A DNA stretch of 64,000 nt, from positions 1 to 64,000 of the forward strand of contig NZ_BMYK01000023.1 in assembly GCF_014652235.1 (NCBI RefSeq). The letters are read 5' to 3'. A program made the position numbers and the translations under genes. Position 1 is the stretch's first letter. Every line of letters begins with the position of its first letter. Source of the DNA: Pseudorhodoferax aquiterrae (GTDB taxonomy: Bacteria; Pseudomonadota; Gammaproteobacteria; Burkholderiales; Burkholderiaceae_C). A model generated the notes under the pieces. The model searched no databases, was not told where the DNA came from, and worked only from the letters and a program-made list of their open reading frames with translations. This document shows positions 17,009 through 25,936 of the stretch, piece by piece.

Positions 17009-18373
17009 TCAGACATGCAGCAGCAGGTGTTCACGCTCCCAGGGCGAGATGACTTTCATGAACTCCTCGTACTCGATCTCCTTGACCTCGGTGTAGACGG
17101 TCACGAATTTCTCGCCCAGCACGGCGTGCAGGTCGGTTTCGGCCTTGAGCAGCCCGAGCGCCTCGCCCAGGCTGCGCGGCAGGCTGTATTCGCCGAGGTA
17201 GGCGTCGCCCTTGCACTCGGGCTTGGGCTCGATGCGGTTCTTGATGCCCAGGTAGCCGCAGGCCAGCGTGGCCGCCAGGGCCACGTAGGGGTTGGCGTCC
17301 GCGCCGATGACGCGGTTCTCGATGCGCCGCGCGGCCGGGCCCGCGACCGGCGAGCGGATGCCCACGGTGCGGTTGTCGGTGCCCCACTGGATGTTGATCG
17401 GTGCCGCCGTGGCCCGGGACAGCCGGCGGTACGAATTGACATACGGGGCGAACAGCGCCATGGCCGCCGGGATGTAGCGCTGCAGCCCGCCGATGTACCA
17501 GCGGAACATGTCCGAGGCGCTGCCGTCGGCGTTGCTGAAGATGTTGCGCCCGGCCTGGTCGACCACGCTCTGGTGCACGTGCATGGCGCTGCCCGGCTCG
17601 TGCGCCATGGGCTTGGCCATGAAGGTGGCGTACATCTCGTGGCGCAGCGCGGCCTCGCGGATGGTGCGCTTGAAGAAGAACACCTCGTCGGCCAGGCCCA
17701 GCGGATGGTCGTGGAAGAAGTTGATCTCCATCTGCCCGGCACCCGCCTCGTGGATCAGGGTGTCGACGTTGAGCTCCATCTTCTCGCAGTAGTCGTAGAT
17801 CTCCTCGAACAGCGGATCGAACTCGTTGACCGCGTCGATGGAGTAGGACTGGCGCGAGGTTTCGGCGCGACCGCTGCGGCCGCGCGGTGGACGCAGCGGC
17901 TGGTTGGGGTCGGCATTGCGCTCGATCAGGTAGAACTCCAGCTCTGGAGCGACCACCGGATTCCAGCCTTCGGCGGCGAACAGATCGCAGACCCGGCGCA
18001 GCACCGAGCGCGGCGCATAGGGAATCATGTTGCCGTCGCGGTCGAAGCAGTCGTGGATGACCTGGGCCGTCGGGTCGGCCGCCCAGGGCACGATGCGCAC
18101 GGTGGCCGGGTCGGGCCGCAGGTGCATGTCGCGGTCCGTGGGCGAAATCACGTCGTAGTAGGAGCCCTGCTCGGGGAACTCACCGGTCACCCCGATGGCG
18201 ACGATGGCCTCGGGCAGGCGCATGCCGCGGTCCTCGGTGAATTTCTCGCGCGGCAGGATCTTGCCGCGGGCCACGCCCGTGAGGTCGGGCACCAGGCATT
18301 CGATCTCGGTGACGCGGCGCTCGTTGAGCCATTGCTCGAGCTCGCTGAAGGTGAAGTTTTCTCTGGCAACCAT
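17009..18373 (-). CDS. puuA: gamma-glutamylputrescine synthetase
   Basis: Glutamine-synthetase-fold ligase of 454 residues that joins glutamate to putrescine using ATP. Family features: VPDLTGVARGKILPREKF, the metal ligand strands APELEFYL and GAGQMEINFFH, HEPGSAMHVHQS, and TDNRTVGIRSP for ATP/glutamate binding. The ATG at 18373 has AAAGGTAGAT upstream; alternative longer frames lack any family similarity. It is the first step of the Puu pathway and precedes the aminotransferase gene in the operon. The gap to the upstream PuuD gene is 80 bp. Confidence 0.93.
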   Translation of the reverse strand: MVARENFTFSELEQWLNERRVTEIECLVPDLTGVARGKILPREKFTEDRGMRLPEAIVAIGVTGEFPEQGSYYDVISPTDRDMHLRPDPATVRIVPWAADPTAQVIHDCFDRDGNMIPYAPRSVLRRVCDLFAAEGWNPVVAPELEFYLIERNADPNQPLRPPRGRSGRAETSRQSYSIDAVNEFDPLFEEIYDYCEKMELNVDTLIHEAGAGQMEINFFHDHPLGLADEVFFFKRTIREAALRHEMYATFMAKPMAHEPGSAMHVHQSVVDQAGRNIFSNADGSASDMFRWYIGGLQRYIPAAMALFAPYVNSYRRLSRATAAPINIQWGTDNRTVGIRSPVAGPAARRIENRVIGADANPYVALAATLACGYLGIKNRIEPKPECKGDAYLGEYSLPRSLGEALGLLKAETDLHAVLGEKFVTVYTEVKEIEYEEFMKVISPWEREHLLLHV

Positions 18374-18453
18374 ATCTACCTTTCTTGTGCGCCGGGCTTG
18401 CGGGCCGCGGCGCGTGTTCTGGGTCTGACAACGATGTGTTGCAGTCAGGGCAG

Positions 18454-19260
18454 CTAGGTTTCGGGCGCGAGATCGTCGTCTTCGTGGCGGTGGTGGCCTG
18501 CGCGCCAAGCTTGACAGGCGCGACCGAAGGCCGTCAACAGCTTTCGGGAGACCGGGTTCGCGGAAGCCTGCCACTCGGGGTGCCATTGCACGCACAGGCT
18601 GAAGCCGCTCGATTGCGGCACCGAGAAGGCCTCGATGAGACCGTCTGGCGCGAGCGCTTCGGCACGCAGGCCGTCCGCCAGGCGCCGGATGCCCTGGCCG
18701 TGCAGGCTGTTGACCTGGATGTCGTCCAGGCCGAGCACGGCATGCAACACGCCGCCGGGCAGCACGCGCACGGCATGCACCGGTCCGTATTGCACGTCGA
18801 CCGGATCCTCGTCGCGCGCGCGGTGGTCCATGAAGCCGGGTTGCTCCTGCACGGCCTGGTAGAGCGAGCCGCCCAGCGCGACGTTGGTCTCCTGCAGGCC
18901 GCGGCAGATCGCGAACAGCGGCATGCCGCGGCGCAGTACCTCGCGCACCACCGGCAGGGTCCATGCATCGCGCGCCTCGTCCAGCGGCAGACTGGCGTCG
19001 TGGACCTCTTCGCCGAAATGCCGCGGGTGGGTGTTGGACACGGAACCGGTGAGGAAGACACCGTCCGCGAGCGCGAGCAGCGCGTCCACCTCCTCCGGCT
19101 GCGCGGCCGGCACCACCAGGGGCAGGCAGCCGGCCAGCCGGACGGCATCGAGATACTTTTGGCCCGCAGCCTGGAACGGATGGTGTCCAAGCATCTTGCT
19201 GCAGGCGGGAACCAGCACGATGGGCGGGTTCCGCGGGGTGGACGGTCGGTTGGTGCTCAT
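18454..19260 (-). CDS. puuD: gamma-glutamyl-GABA hydrolase
   Basis: Class I glutamine-amidotransferase-like hydrolase (peptidase C26 type), 268 residues. The nucleophile is Cys119 in FAICRGLQ; the His/Glu pair lies in QWHPEWQ near the C-terminus. It releases GABA from gamma-glutamyl-GABA, the last step of the Puu pathway. The ATG at 19260 lacks a good ribosome-binding site. A 15-base segment covering this start is repeated 49 bases upstream, and a 7-bp hairpin lies between the copies. Confidence 0.92.
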   Translation of the reverse strand: MSTNRPSTPRNPPIVLVPACSKMLGHHPFQAAGQKYLDAVRLAGCLPLVVPAAQPEEVDALLALADGVFLTGSVSNTHPRHFGEEVHDASLPLDEARDAWTLPVVREVLRRGMPLFAICRGLQETNVALGGSLYQAVQEQPGFMDHRARDEDPVDVQYGPVHAVRVLPGGVLHAVLGLDDIQVNSLHGQGIRRLADGLRAEALAPDGLIEAFSVPQSSGFSLCVQWHPEWQASANPVSRKLLTAFGRACQAWRAGHHRHEDDDLAPET

Positions 19261-19321
19261 TGGGCTTGCTGCGCCGGGTTCTTAACCCGGGTCTTGCGAC
19301 ACGGCGCATTGGGCTTGCTGC
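19258..19321. repeat. 15-bp direct repeat at the puuD start
   Basis: The sequence CATTGGGCTTGCTGC occurs at 19258-19272, where it includes the puuD start codon, and again at 19307-19321. The copies are 49 bases apart, so the upstream copy offers a second ATG in the same sequence context but in another frame. Confidence 0.7.
19274..19290. other. stem-loop upstream of puuD start
   Basis: CCGGGTT-CTT-AACCCGG is a perfect 7-bp stem with a 3-base loop, ending 13 bases before the puuD start codon on the minus strand. No T-run follows, so it is not a typical terminator. Given its place it could affect translation initiation of puuD. Confidence 0.4.
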
Positions 19322-19444
19322 TGCTGAAACGAACTGTTCTGCGTCTGGGGCCGTGCAAGGGCTGTGCCACAACGCAGGGCCGACCAGGCCATGCGCTGTG
19401 GCACAGCTCTACCGGCCGCGCGCGCAAACGGGAAGTCGGGGCGT

Positions 19445-20794
19445 TCACAGGGCGTCCCTCATGCGGTAATAGGCCATGCCCAGCACCAGGGCCGGCGTGC
19501 GGAGCCAGGCTCCTCCCGGAAACGGACGGTGCTGCAAGCGCGCAAAGACGTCGAAGCGTGCGGCGTCGCCCGTCATGGCCTCTGCCACGAGCTTGCCGGC
19601 CAGCCCGGTCAGCGCCAGGCCGTGGCCCGAGAAGCCTTGCAGGTAATACACGTTGGCATGGTGCGAGCGCACTGAATACGATCGATCCCGGGGCGCTTGC
19701 TGCGCACCATCCTTGCGCAGCCGCCCGAAATCGGGCGCGCGGTTCATGGAGATGTCGACGAAGCCGCCCCAGGCATGGTCGATGCGGCAGCCGGCGAGTT
19801 GCGGGAATGTCCTCGCCATCCGCTTGCGCATGCTGGCCACCAGGTTGCGTGGCGTGGCCGTGCTGTAGCTCACGCGGCCCCCGTAGAGCATGCGGTGGTC
19901 GGCGGTCGGCCGGAAGTAGTCGAGCACGAAGTTCGTGTCGCACACGGCCGAGCGCGAGGGAATCAAGGCTGCGCAGAGCGCCGGGTCCAGCGGTTCGGAA
20001 CAGACGACGTAGGTGCCCACCGGCATGATGCGCGACTCGATCTGCGGGGCCAGGCCTTGCAGGTAGACGTTGCCGGCCAGCAGCACCTGCTCCGCCAGGA
20101 CCGCGCCCCGCGCCGTGTGCACCCGCGGCCGCGCGCCGGTCTGCAGGCCTGTGACGGGGCTGTCTTCGTGGATGCGCACGCCCAGGCGCTGCGCGGCGCG
20201 GGCCAGGCCCAGGCTGTATTTGAGCGGATGCAGATGGCCGGAGCGGGCATCGTGGATGCCGCTGTGAAAGCGCGGACTGGCGATCCACCCGCCCATCTCC
20301 TGCGGCGCGATCCAGGTGGTCTGGTAGCCGTAGCTGTGGTGCATGTGCTCCTGCCACAGGCGCAGTTCCGCAGCCTTGCGCGCGTTGACCGCCAGGCCCA
20401 TGTAGCCCGGTTGCCAGTCGCAATCGATGCCGAACCGCTGGCAGCGCTGGGCGATGAGGTCCAACGCCTCCAGCGTCATGTCCCAGACCGTGCGGGCCGG
20501 CTCCTTGCCGAGCTGCTGCTCCACCACGCTCTGGTCGCAGGCCAAACCGGCGATGGCCTGCCCGCCATTGCGGCCCGAAGCGCCCCAGGCCACCTGCCGC
20601 GCCTCGAGCAGCACCACGCGGCGGCCGCGGTCTGCCAGTTCGATGGCCGCCGACAGGCCCGCCAGGCCGCCGCCCACGACGACCACATCGGTCTGCACCT
20701 CGCCGTCGAGCGCGGCAAACCGGATCTCGCGCGGCGCCGTGGCCGCATAGTACGAATCGCGCGCAAGATCCTGGTCGACGCTCAGAAAGCTCAT
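19445..20794 (-). CDS. puuB: gamma-glutamylputrescine oxidase
   Basis: FAD-dependent oxidoreductase of the DAO family, 449 residues. The dinucleotide-binding motif VVVVGGGLAGLSAA is at residues 37-50, GASGRNGGQ follows the first Rossmann strand, and YYLQGFSGHGLALTGLAGKL is the C-terminal FAD contact. It oxidises gamma-glutamylputrescine to the aldehyde, ammonia and peroxide. As first gene of the minus-strand operon it is divergent from the Lrp-type regulator, with 296 bp between them. The gap to puuD is 184 bp. Confidence 0.93.
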   Translation of the reverse strand: MSFLSVDQDLARDSYYAATAPREIRFAALDGEVQTDVVVVGGGLAGLSAAIELADRGRRVVLLEARQVAWGASGRNGGQAIAGLACDQSVVEQQLGKEPARTVWDMTLEALDLIAQRCQRFGIDCDWQPGYMGLAVNARKAAELRLWQEHMHHSYGYQTTWIAPQEMGGWIASPRFHSGIHDARSGHLHPLKYSLGLARAAQRLGVRIHEDSPVTGLQTGARPRVHTARGAVLAEQVLLAGNVYLQGLAPQIESRIMPVGTYVVCSEPLDPALCAALIPSRSAVCDTNFVLDYFRPTADHRMLYGGRVSYSTATPRNLVASMRKRMARTFPQLAGCRIDHAWGGFVDISMNRAPDFGRLRKDGAQQAPRDRSYSVRSHHANVYYLQGFSGHGLALTGLAGKLVAEAMTGDAARFDVFARLQHRPFPGGAWLRTPALVLGMAYYRMRDAL

Positions 20795-21090
20795 AAATAC
20801 GCGAAGCTGGCCTTGGAAGGGAAGTGCACTGCGCTGCGGTCAGCCCACAGCGCGGACGGGGATCGGTGGCACTTCACGCCTGGGGAGCGCTGGCTGCACC
20901 ACGGTACCGAAAGACACCGGACCTGTCGATCCGGCTGGCATGGTGTCCACCTGGATGCCCCCTTGTTTTTTCGTATGCATTTCGCATGCCAGTTTAGGTG
21001 GGCACGGACGCAATCGGGTTGCGCCGGGGTGGAGGATGAACCCTGGGTCTTCGCATAACATGCAGAAATCTGTGCCAAGCTCAGAATCTG
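20795..21090. other. divergent puuB / Lrp-type intergenic region
   Basis: This 296-bp region holds three inverted repeats suited to an Lrp/AsnC regulator: TATGC-ATTTC-GCATG at 20974-20988, CGCAA-TCGGG-TTGCG at 21009-21023, and GCAT-AAC-ATGC at 21053-21063. All lie in the third nearest the regulator gene. I see no convincing sigma-70 promoter in either direction and no terminator. The puuB leader would be long (over 150 bases) if transcription starts near these sites. Confidence 0.5.
20974..20988. promoter_or_regulatory. candidate Lrp/AsnC operator
   Basis: TATGCATTTCGCATG is a 15-bp imperfect palindrome with an AT-rich centre, the usual shape of Lrp-family sites. A near copy (TATGCAATTCGCATA, 13 of 15 bases identical, with matching flanks) occurs at 55736-55750 before the NMT1/THI5-type importer. 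Confidence 0.5.
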
Positions 21091-21588
21091 ATGCGAAAGT
21101 CCGACGCCAACTTGCAATTCGACGCGATCGATGCGGCGATCCTGCGCGCGCTGCAGCACGACGCCAAGCTCTCCAACGTGGAGCTGGCCAACCGCGTCCA
21201 GCTCTCGCCCTCGGCCTGCCTGCGCCGTGTCAAGCTGCTCGAAGACGCCGGCGTCATCACGCACTACGTGGCCCTGGTCAATCCCAAGGCGGTGGGCCAG
21301 CCAGGCACCTCGTTCACGATCGTCAACATCGAACGGACCACGCCGGACGCCCTGCGCGCCTTCGAGCAGGCCGTGGCGGACGAGCCGCGCATCCAGGATT
21401 GCTTTTATGTCGCCGGCAGCAACGACTACCTGCTGCGCTTCACCTACCGCGATGCCGACGACCTCGAGCGCTTCTACGCCGAGGTGCTGTCACGCCTGCC
21501 CGGCGTGGTGCGTTCGAACTCCATGCTGGTGCTGCGCACCGTCAAGCGCACGACCGCCCTCGCGCTGCGTTCGGAACTGCGTCAGTAG
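21091..21588 (+). CDS. Lrp/AsnC-family transcriptional regulator
   Basis: Regulator of 165 residues. The winged helix-turn-helix spans about residues 10-60 (DAIDAAILRALQHDAKLSNVELANRV...SPSACLRRVKLLE) and the RAM effector domain residues 70-150, ending in VLRTVKRTTALAL. It is divergent from puuB. In E. coli the Puu genes are controlled by the cupin regulator PuuR; no PuuR is present here, so this protein is the likely local regulator, perhaps sensing putrescine, GABA or an amino acid product. The gene ends 6 bp from the convergent amidotransferase gene. Confidence 0.9.
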   Translation: MRKSDANLQFDAIDAAILRALQHDAKLSNVELANRVQLSPSACLRRVKLLEDAGVITHYVALVNPKAVGQPGTSFTIVNIERTTPDALRAFEQAVADEPRIQDCFYVAGSNDYLLRFTYRDADDLERFYAEVLSRLPGVVRSNSMLVLRTVKRTTALALRSELRQ

Positions 21589-21594
21589 CCGGCC

Positions 21595-22362
21595 CTAGTG
21601 GGCGCTCAGCGCGCCATCGACGAAGACCTTGAGCTCGCCCGGCGCGAAGGCCGTCCAGGCCTCGTTGGTCGTGAGCGGCGTGGTCACGACCACGGCCACA
21701 CGGTCGTCGGGCGTGGTGAGGCTGGAGAAGTCGACCGACAGGTCCTCGTCGGCCAGTTGCGCGTGGGTGAACGGGTGGCGCCGCTCGACGTAGTGCAGCA
21801 GCGTGGACGCATGGGCCCACAGCGCCTGGCCGTTGGACAAGAGGAAGTTGAAGGTGCCGTGCCGCGCGATGCGCGGTGCCAGCTCGCGCAGCGTGATGCT
21901 GAGCTCCTCCACCGTGGGCACGCCGGCATGCGACTTGGCCAGCTCCTGCATGATCCAGCAGAAGGCGCGCTCGCTGTCCGTGCTGCCGACCGGGCGGAAG
22001 GCGCCGTGCAGGCGCGGATGGAAGTCCTTGAGGTCGCCGTTGTGCGCGAACACCCAGTACCGCCCCCACAACTCGCGCACGAAGGGGTGACAGTTCTCCA
22101 GCGCCACCACGCCCTGGGTGGCCTTGCGGATGTGCGAGATCACGTTGCGGCTCTTGATCGGGTAGCGACGGATCAACTCGGCCACGGGCGATTCGCAAGC
22201 GCTCTGGTGGTCGACGAAGTGGCGCAGGCCGTGGCCCTCGAAGAAGGCGATGCCCCAGCCGTCGCTGTGGTGGTCGGTGCGGCCGCCGCGCTCGGCGAAG
22301 CCGGTGAAGCTGAACACCACGTCGGTCGGCGTGTTGCAGTTCATGCCCAGCAGTTGGCACAT
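21595..22362 (-). CDS. class II glutamine amidotransferase (YafJ-like)
   Basis: Protein of 255 residues with the Ntn-hydrolase glutaminase fold. Cys2 (MCQLLGMNCN) becomes the N-terminal nucleophile after Met removal; HSDGWGIAF, SHIRKATQG and FAHNGDLKDF carry the conserved His, Arg and Asn/Gly residues. No synthetase domain is fused, so the acceptor reaction is unknown, as for E. coli YafJ. It starts 2 bp after the stop of the MFS gene. Confidence 0.88.
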   Translation of the reverse strand: MCQLLGMNCNTPTDVVFSFTGFAERGGRTDHHSDGWGIAFFEGHGLRHFVDHQSACESPVAELIRRYPIKSRNVISHIRKATQGVVALENCHPFVRELWGRYWVFAHNGDLKDFHPRLHGAFRPVGSTDSERAFCWIMQELAKSHAGVPTVEELSITLRELAPRIARHGTFNFLLSNGQALWAHASTLLHYVERRHPFTHAQLADEDLSVDFSSLTTPDDRVAVVVTTPLTTNEAWTAFAPGELKVFVDGALSAH

Positions 22363-22364
22363 GG

Positions 22365-23834
22365 TCAGGCTCCCGCGCGCGGGTCGGCGCGCAACTGGCG
22401 TGCCGCCGCGATCGCCAGCACGCACAGCGCGGCCAGCATCAAAAAGGTCTCGTTGAAGGCGGCCAGACGCTCGGTGCTGACGCCCCCTTGCGGCAGCAGG
22501 CTCTGGCCGTGCGCGGCCAGCCGCCATTCGAGCACGATGCCGCACAGGCTCACGCCCGTGGCACCGCCCAGCATGCGCAGGAAATTGATCGCGCTGGCGC
22601 CCTGCGGGATCAGCGACTTGTCGAGCGAGCGCATGGCGCCCAGGTTCAGCGAGGGCAGGATGAAGCCCAGCCCGATGCGGCCCAGGATGGCCCAGGCCAC
22701 GAGCCAGGCGATCGGACTGGCCGCCGGCACCGTCATCATGAGCGCGAACGAGGCCGCCAGCAGCGCGAGCCCCGTGCTCACGAGCAGCGAAGCCGGCTTG
22801 CGGTCCGCGAGCCGGCCGACCAGAGCCATGGTGCCGGCCAGCACCAGACTGGCCGGCACCAGGATGGTTCCCACGTGTGCGGCCGACAGGTGCAGCGCCG
22901 ACTGCATATAGACCGGCAACAGGTAGGTCGAACCGAACAGCGCCGTGCCGTAGATGCCCGAGACCACGCAGCCCATGGCATAGGCACGCGAGCGGAACAG
23001 GCGCATGTCCATGAGCGGCAGGCCGCCGCCGCGCGTCTGGCGCTGCTGCCACCAGACGAAGCCGCCGAAGGCGGCCACGGCCGCGGCCAGCAGCAGCACG
23101 GCCGTGGCGCCCGGCCGCGCGTGCAGCTCGACCATGCCGTTGAGCAGGCACAGCGTGCCCACCGTGCCCAGGGCCAGGCCGGACCAGTCGAGCCGGCCGC
23201 CATCGCGCGTGGCGACGGCACCACCCGGCGCCGTCATGGGCACGTAGGTGCGCGCCAGCCACAGCGAGGCGACGCAGAAGGGCACGACCATGAAGAAGAT
23301 GGAGCGCCAGCCGAAGGCCTCGACCAGCAGGCCGCCGATGCTGGGGCCGATGGCCGGGGCCAGCACCACGCCCATGCCGAAGATGCCGGTGGCGCGGCCC
23401 TGCTCGTGCGGCTGGAAGGCGCGCAGGATGATGATGGCCGGAATGGGCTGGACCACGCCCGCCGCCAGGCCCTCGGCCACGCGGGCCGCCAGCACCAGGC
23501 CGAAGTCCGCGGCGAAGCCGCCCGCGATGCCGCCCGCCATCAGCAGCCACATGGCGCCCGAATAGGTGCGGCGGTAGCCGTAGCGCGCGAGCAGCCACGG
23601 CGTGGTCAGCATGGAGCTGGTCATGGCGACCATGAAGCCCGAACTGACCCAGGCCGCACGCGACGGCCCCAGCGCGAACTGGTGGCTCATGTCCGGCACC
23701 GCCACGTTGACGATGGTGGAGGACATGATGGAAGCGATGGTTCCCACCATGACCGACAGCAGCAGCAGCCAGCGGTAGCGCGGCCCGTAGCGGGCCCGCA
23801 GATCGGGCAGGGAGGACGTCGCGCTCAAGGGCAA
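22365..23834 (-). CDS. MFS multidrug efflux transporter, DHA2 (EmrB/QacA) family
   Basis: Membrane transporter of 489 residues with about 14 hydrophobic segments. The motif ARVAEGLAAGVVQPIPAIII is the DHA2 motif C-like region after helix 4, and LARYGYRRTYSGAMWL is motif A between helices 2 and 3. A proton-driven drug or metabolite exporter at the inner membrane is expected. It is followed after 2 bp by the amidotransferase gene, and preceded by the tautomerase gene after 19 bp. Confidence 0.9.
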   Translation of the reverse strand: MPLSATSSLPDLRARYGPRYRWLLLLSVMVGTIASIMSSTIVNVAVPDMSHQFALGPSRAAWVSSGFMVAMTSSMLTTPWLLARYGYRRTYSGAMWLLMAGGIAGGFAADFGLVLAARVAEGLAAGVVQPIPAIIILRAFQPHEQGRATGIFGMGVVLAPAIGPSIGGLLVEAFGWRSIFFMVVPFCVASLWLARTYVPMTAPGGAVATRDGGRLDWSGLALGTVGTLCLLNGMVELHARPGATAVLLLAAAVAAFGGFVWWQQRQTRGGGLPLMDMRLFRSRAYAMGCVVSGIYGTALFGSTYLLPVYMQSALHLSAAHVGTILVPASLVLAGTMALVGRLADRKPASLLVSTGLALLAASFALMMTVPAASPIAWLVAWAILGRIGLGFILPSLNLGAMRSLDKSLIPQGASAINFLRMLGGATGVSLCGIVLEWRLAAHGQSLLPQGGVSTERLAAFNETFLMLAALCVLAIAAARQLRADPRAGA

Positions 23835-23853
23835 AGGGCCGTGGCCGGCCCGC

Positions 23854-24042
23854 TTACTTCTTCTCGGACCAGAGCTGGCCGCCGGTGGCCCAGTTCTCGC
23901 GCTTGACGTCGGTGATCAGGATGTCGACCGATTCGGGCGAACCGCCGAGGATCTCGACCGAGACGCGGGTGATCTCGGCCACGAGCTTCTTCTTCTGCTC
24001 GACGGTGCGGCCTTCCATCATTTCGATGTGGTAGGTGGGCAT
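23854..24042 (-). CDS. 4-oxalocrotonate tautomerase family protein
   Basis: Small protein of 62 residues. Pro2 becomes the N-terminal catalytic base after Met removal (MPTYHIEMMEGRT), followed by the EQKKKLVAEITRV helix and the ESVDILITDVKRENWATGG region conserved in the family. Homologues tautomerise 2-hydroxymuconate or related enols as hexamers. No aromatic-degradation genes are adjacent, so the substrate is open. Confidence 0.9.
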   Translation of the reverse strand: MPTYHIEMMEGRTVEQKKKLVAEITRVSVEILGGSPESVDILITDVKRENWATGGQLWSEKK

Positions 24043-24078
24043 GGGTGCTTCTCCTGCAAGGGCTGAAAGCCACGCATG

Positions 24079-24294
24079 TTAGCCCTGCGCGCACCGGGCA
24101 CAGACGCAGGCCAGGCCGCGCGCGGACGCCGGTACGCGGGCCAGCACCTCGGGCGCGATGCGCGCCTGCATGCACCAGCATTCGGCCGCGCGCGCCGCAT
24201 CGCCGCAGGCCACCGCACAGGCATTGGGCTGCCCGCACAGCGGGCAGGTGCGCGCGTCGGGCACGGGCAGCGGCGGCAGGGGTGCGGCGGGCAT
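24079..24294 (-). CDS. cysteine-rich CWC family protein
   Basis: Small protein of 71 residues with nine cysteines. The core reads CPLCGQPNACAVACG followed by ECWCMQARI, the CWC motif that names the family, and a C-terminal CVCARC. The cysteine spacing suggests zinc or another metal; function is unknown. The ATG at 24294 is the first suitable start; the frame is open further upstream over the neighbouring gene. Confidence 0.75.
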   Translation of the reverse strand: MPAAPLPPLPVPDARTCPLCGQPNACAVACGDAARAAECWCMQARIAPEVLARVPASARGLACVCARCAQG

Positions 24295-24311
24295 GCGAAT
24301 CAGTGTAGGCC

Positions 24312-24351
24312 AAGCCCGCGTTCGCCCCTGCCGGTGCCGAAGCCCGCGTTC
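24312..24351. repeat. 12-bp direct repeat
   Basis: AAGCCCGCGTTC occurs at 24312-24323 and 24340-24351 in the 105-bp divergent gap between the CWC-type and DUF1304 genes, a 28-bp period. Its meaning is unknown. Confidence 0.5.
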
Positions 24352-24399
24352 CGGCCTGCACAATGGACTGCGCTTTACCCACAGAACAAGGAGAACCTC

Positions 24400-24750
24400 A
24401 TGCTGGCCAACATCCTGATCGTGCTCGTGGCGCTGCTGCACATCTACTTCCTGGTCCTGGAGATGGTGCTCTGGGACAAGCCCCAGGGCATGAAGGCCTT
24501 CCAGCTCACCCCCGAGAAGGCCGAGATGACCAAGGCCATGGCCGCCAACCAGGGCCTGTACAACGGCTTCCTCGCGGCCGGCCTGCTCTGGGGTTTGAAC
24601 CTGGGCGCAGAGGGCCTGCACATCAAGGTCTTCTTCCTCGCCTGCGTGGCGGTGGCCGGCGTGTTCGGCGCCATGACGGTCAGCCGCAAGATCTTCTACA
24701 TCCAGGCGCTGCCGGCGCTGCTGGCCCTGGCGGCCCTGTGGCTGCTGTGA
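24400..24750 (+). CDS. DUF1304 family membrane protein
   Basis: Membrane protein of 116 residues with four hydrophobic helices (residues 2-24, 52-68, 75-95, 99-116). Conserved elements are HIYFLVLEMVLW and ANQGLYNGFLAAGL, typical of DUF1304, a family without assigned function. AAGGAG lies 6 bases before the ATG. The gene abuts the convergent AI-2E-type gene with no gap. Confidence 0.88.
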   Translation: MLANILIVLVALLHIYFLVLEMVLWDKPQGMKAFQLTPEKAEMTKAMAANQGLYNGFLAAGLLWGLNLGAEGLHIKVFFLACVAVAGVFGAMTVSRKIFYIQALPALLALAALWLL

Positions 24751-25866
24751 CTACAGGATCTCGTCGTCCGTCCGCTTCGGCGGCGCGGCCGTCGCCTCGG
24801 CCAGCGCATTGGCCTGGGCCTGCTCGGTCGCGAAGATGTCCCACACCGCGATGAACATGGCCGCGATCAGCGGCCCGATCACGAAGCCGTTGAGCCCGAA
24901 CAGCGCCATGCCGCCCAGCGTGCTGATCAGCACCACGTAGTCGGGCATCTTGGTGTCCTTGCCCACCAGCAGCGGGCGCAGCACGTTGTCGACCAGGCCG
25001 ATCACGAGCACGCCGTAGACCACCAGCCCGATGCCCTGCAGCGTGGCGCCGGTGGCCAGCAGGTAGATGGCCACCGGCCCCCAGACCAGGCCCGCACCCA
25101 CGGCCGGCAGCAGCGACAGGAAGGCCATCAGCACCGCCCACAGCACGGGCGCGTGGATCCCCAGGAACCAGAACGCCAACCCGCCCAGCGCCCCCTGCAC
25201 GGCGGCCACGGCGATGTTGCCCTTGACAGTGGCGCGGATCACGGTCGTGAACTTGCCCGAGAGGTTGCGCAGGTAGCCGGCATCGAGCGGGATGGCGTCG
25301 CGCATGCGCCGCGTCAGCTGGGCACCGTCGCGCAGCAGGAAGAACAGCAGGTACAACATGATGAAGAAGCTGACCACGAAGTCGAAGGTGTTCTGCCCGA
25401 TGTCGATGGCCTGCTGCGCGATGCGCTGGCCGCCCTGCTGCAGCGCGGTCAACAGACGCTGCTGCAGGCCGTCCAGATCGTCCAGGCCGAAGCGGCCCAG
25501 CAGTTGCGTGAACCAGTCGGGCAGCGCGGCATAGATCTGGTGCGCATAGCCCGAGAAGCTCACGCCGCCGTCGCGCACCCTGGCGTACAGCGCCGTCACC
25601 TCCTGCACCACCGAACTCGTGATCATGGCCAGCGGCAGGATCACAAGCAGCACGATGATGAGCAAGGTGAGCAGCGCGGCCAGCGTGGGCCGCTGGCGCG
25701 TCTTGACCAGCAAGCGCCGGTACAGCGGCGCGAACACGATGGCCAGCACCGCCCCCCAGAACACCGCGCCGTAGAAGGGCAACAGGATCCAGCCGAAAGC
25801 GACCGAGACGGCCACCAGCAACAGGATGAAGGCTTTTTGTTCGAGTGCCGGAGGCTGGGAGGACAT
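24751..25866 (-). CDS. AI-2E family transporter
   Basis: Inner-membrane protein of 371 residues with eight hydrophobic segments. The family pattern is present: an N-terminal helix pair, a long extracytoplasmic segment (about residues 85-150), the GLAFWFLGIHAPVLWAVLMAFLSLLPAVGAGLVW stretch and a final GFVIGPLIAAMFIAVWDIF. Homologues include TqsA and Na+/H+ antiporters, so the name does not prove autoinducer export. A short acidic/basic tail (PPKRTDDE) follows. Confidence 0.88.
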   Translation of the reverse strand: MSSQPPALEQKAFILLLVAVSVAFGWILLPFYGAVFWGAVLAIVFAPLYRRLLVKTRQRPTLAALLTLLIIVLLVILPLAMITSSVVQEVTALYARVRDGGVSFSGYAHQIYAALPDWFTQLLGRFGLDDLDGLQQRLLTALQQGGQRIAQQAIDIGQNTFDFVVSFFIMLYLLFFLLRDGAQLTRRMRDAIPLDAGYLRNLSGKFTTVIRATVKGNIAVAAVQGALGGLAFWFLGIHAPVLWAVLMAFLSLLPAVGAGLVWGPVAIYLLATGATLQGIGLVVYGVLVIGLVDNVLRPLLVGKDTKMPDYVVLISTLGGMALFGLNGFVIGPLIAAMFIAVWDIFATEQAQANALAEATAAPPKRTDDEIL

Positions 25867-25936
25867 GGAGGAGGCAGGGCTGGCGGAGGTGCCGCGCATC
25901 GTATCGGCAAACCGCCTGCCCCCACGGCCCGACGTG

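Noticed and set aside
17009-19372. 787-codon frame joining puuA with upstream sequence
   Set aside because: The first 330 residues are an out-of-frame reading of puuD; the ATG at 18373 with its own ribosome-binding site is the real start.
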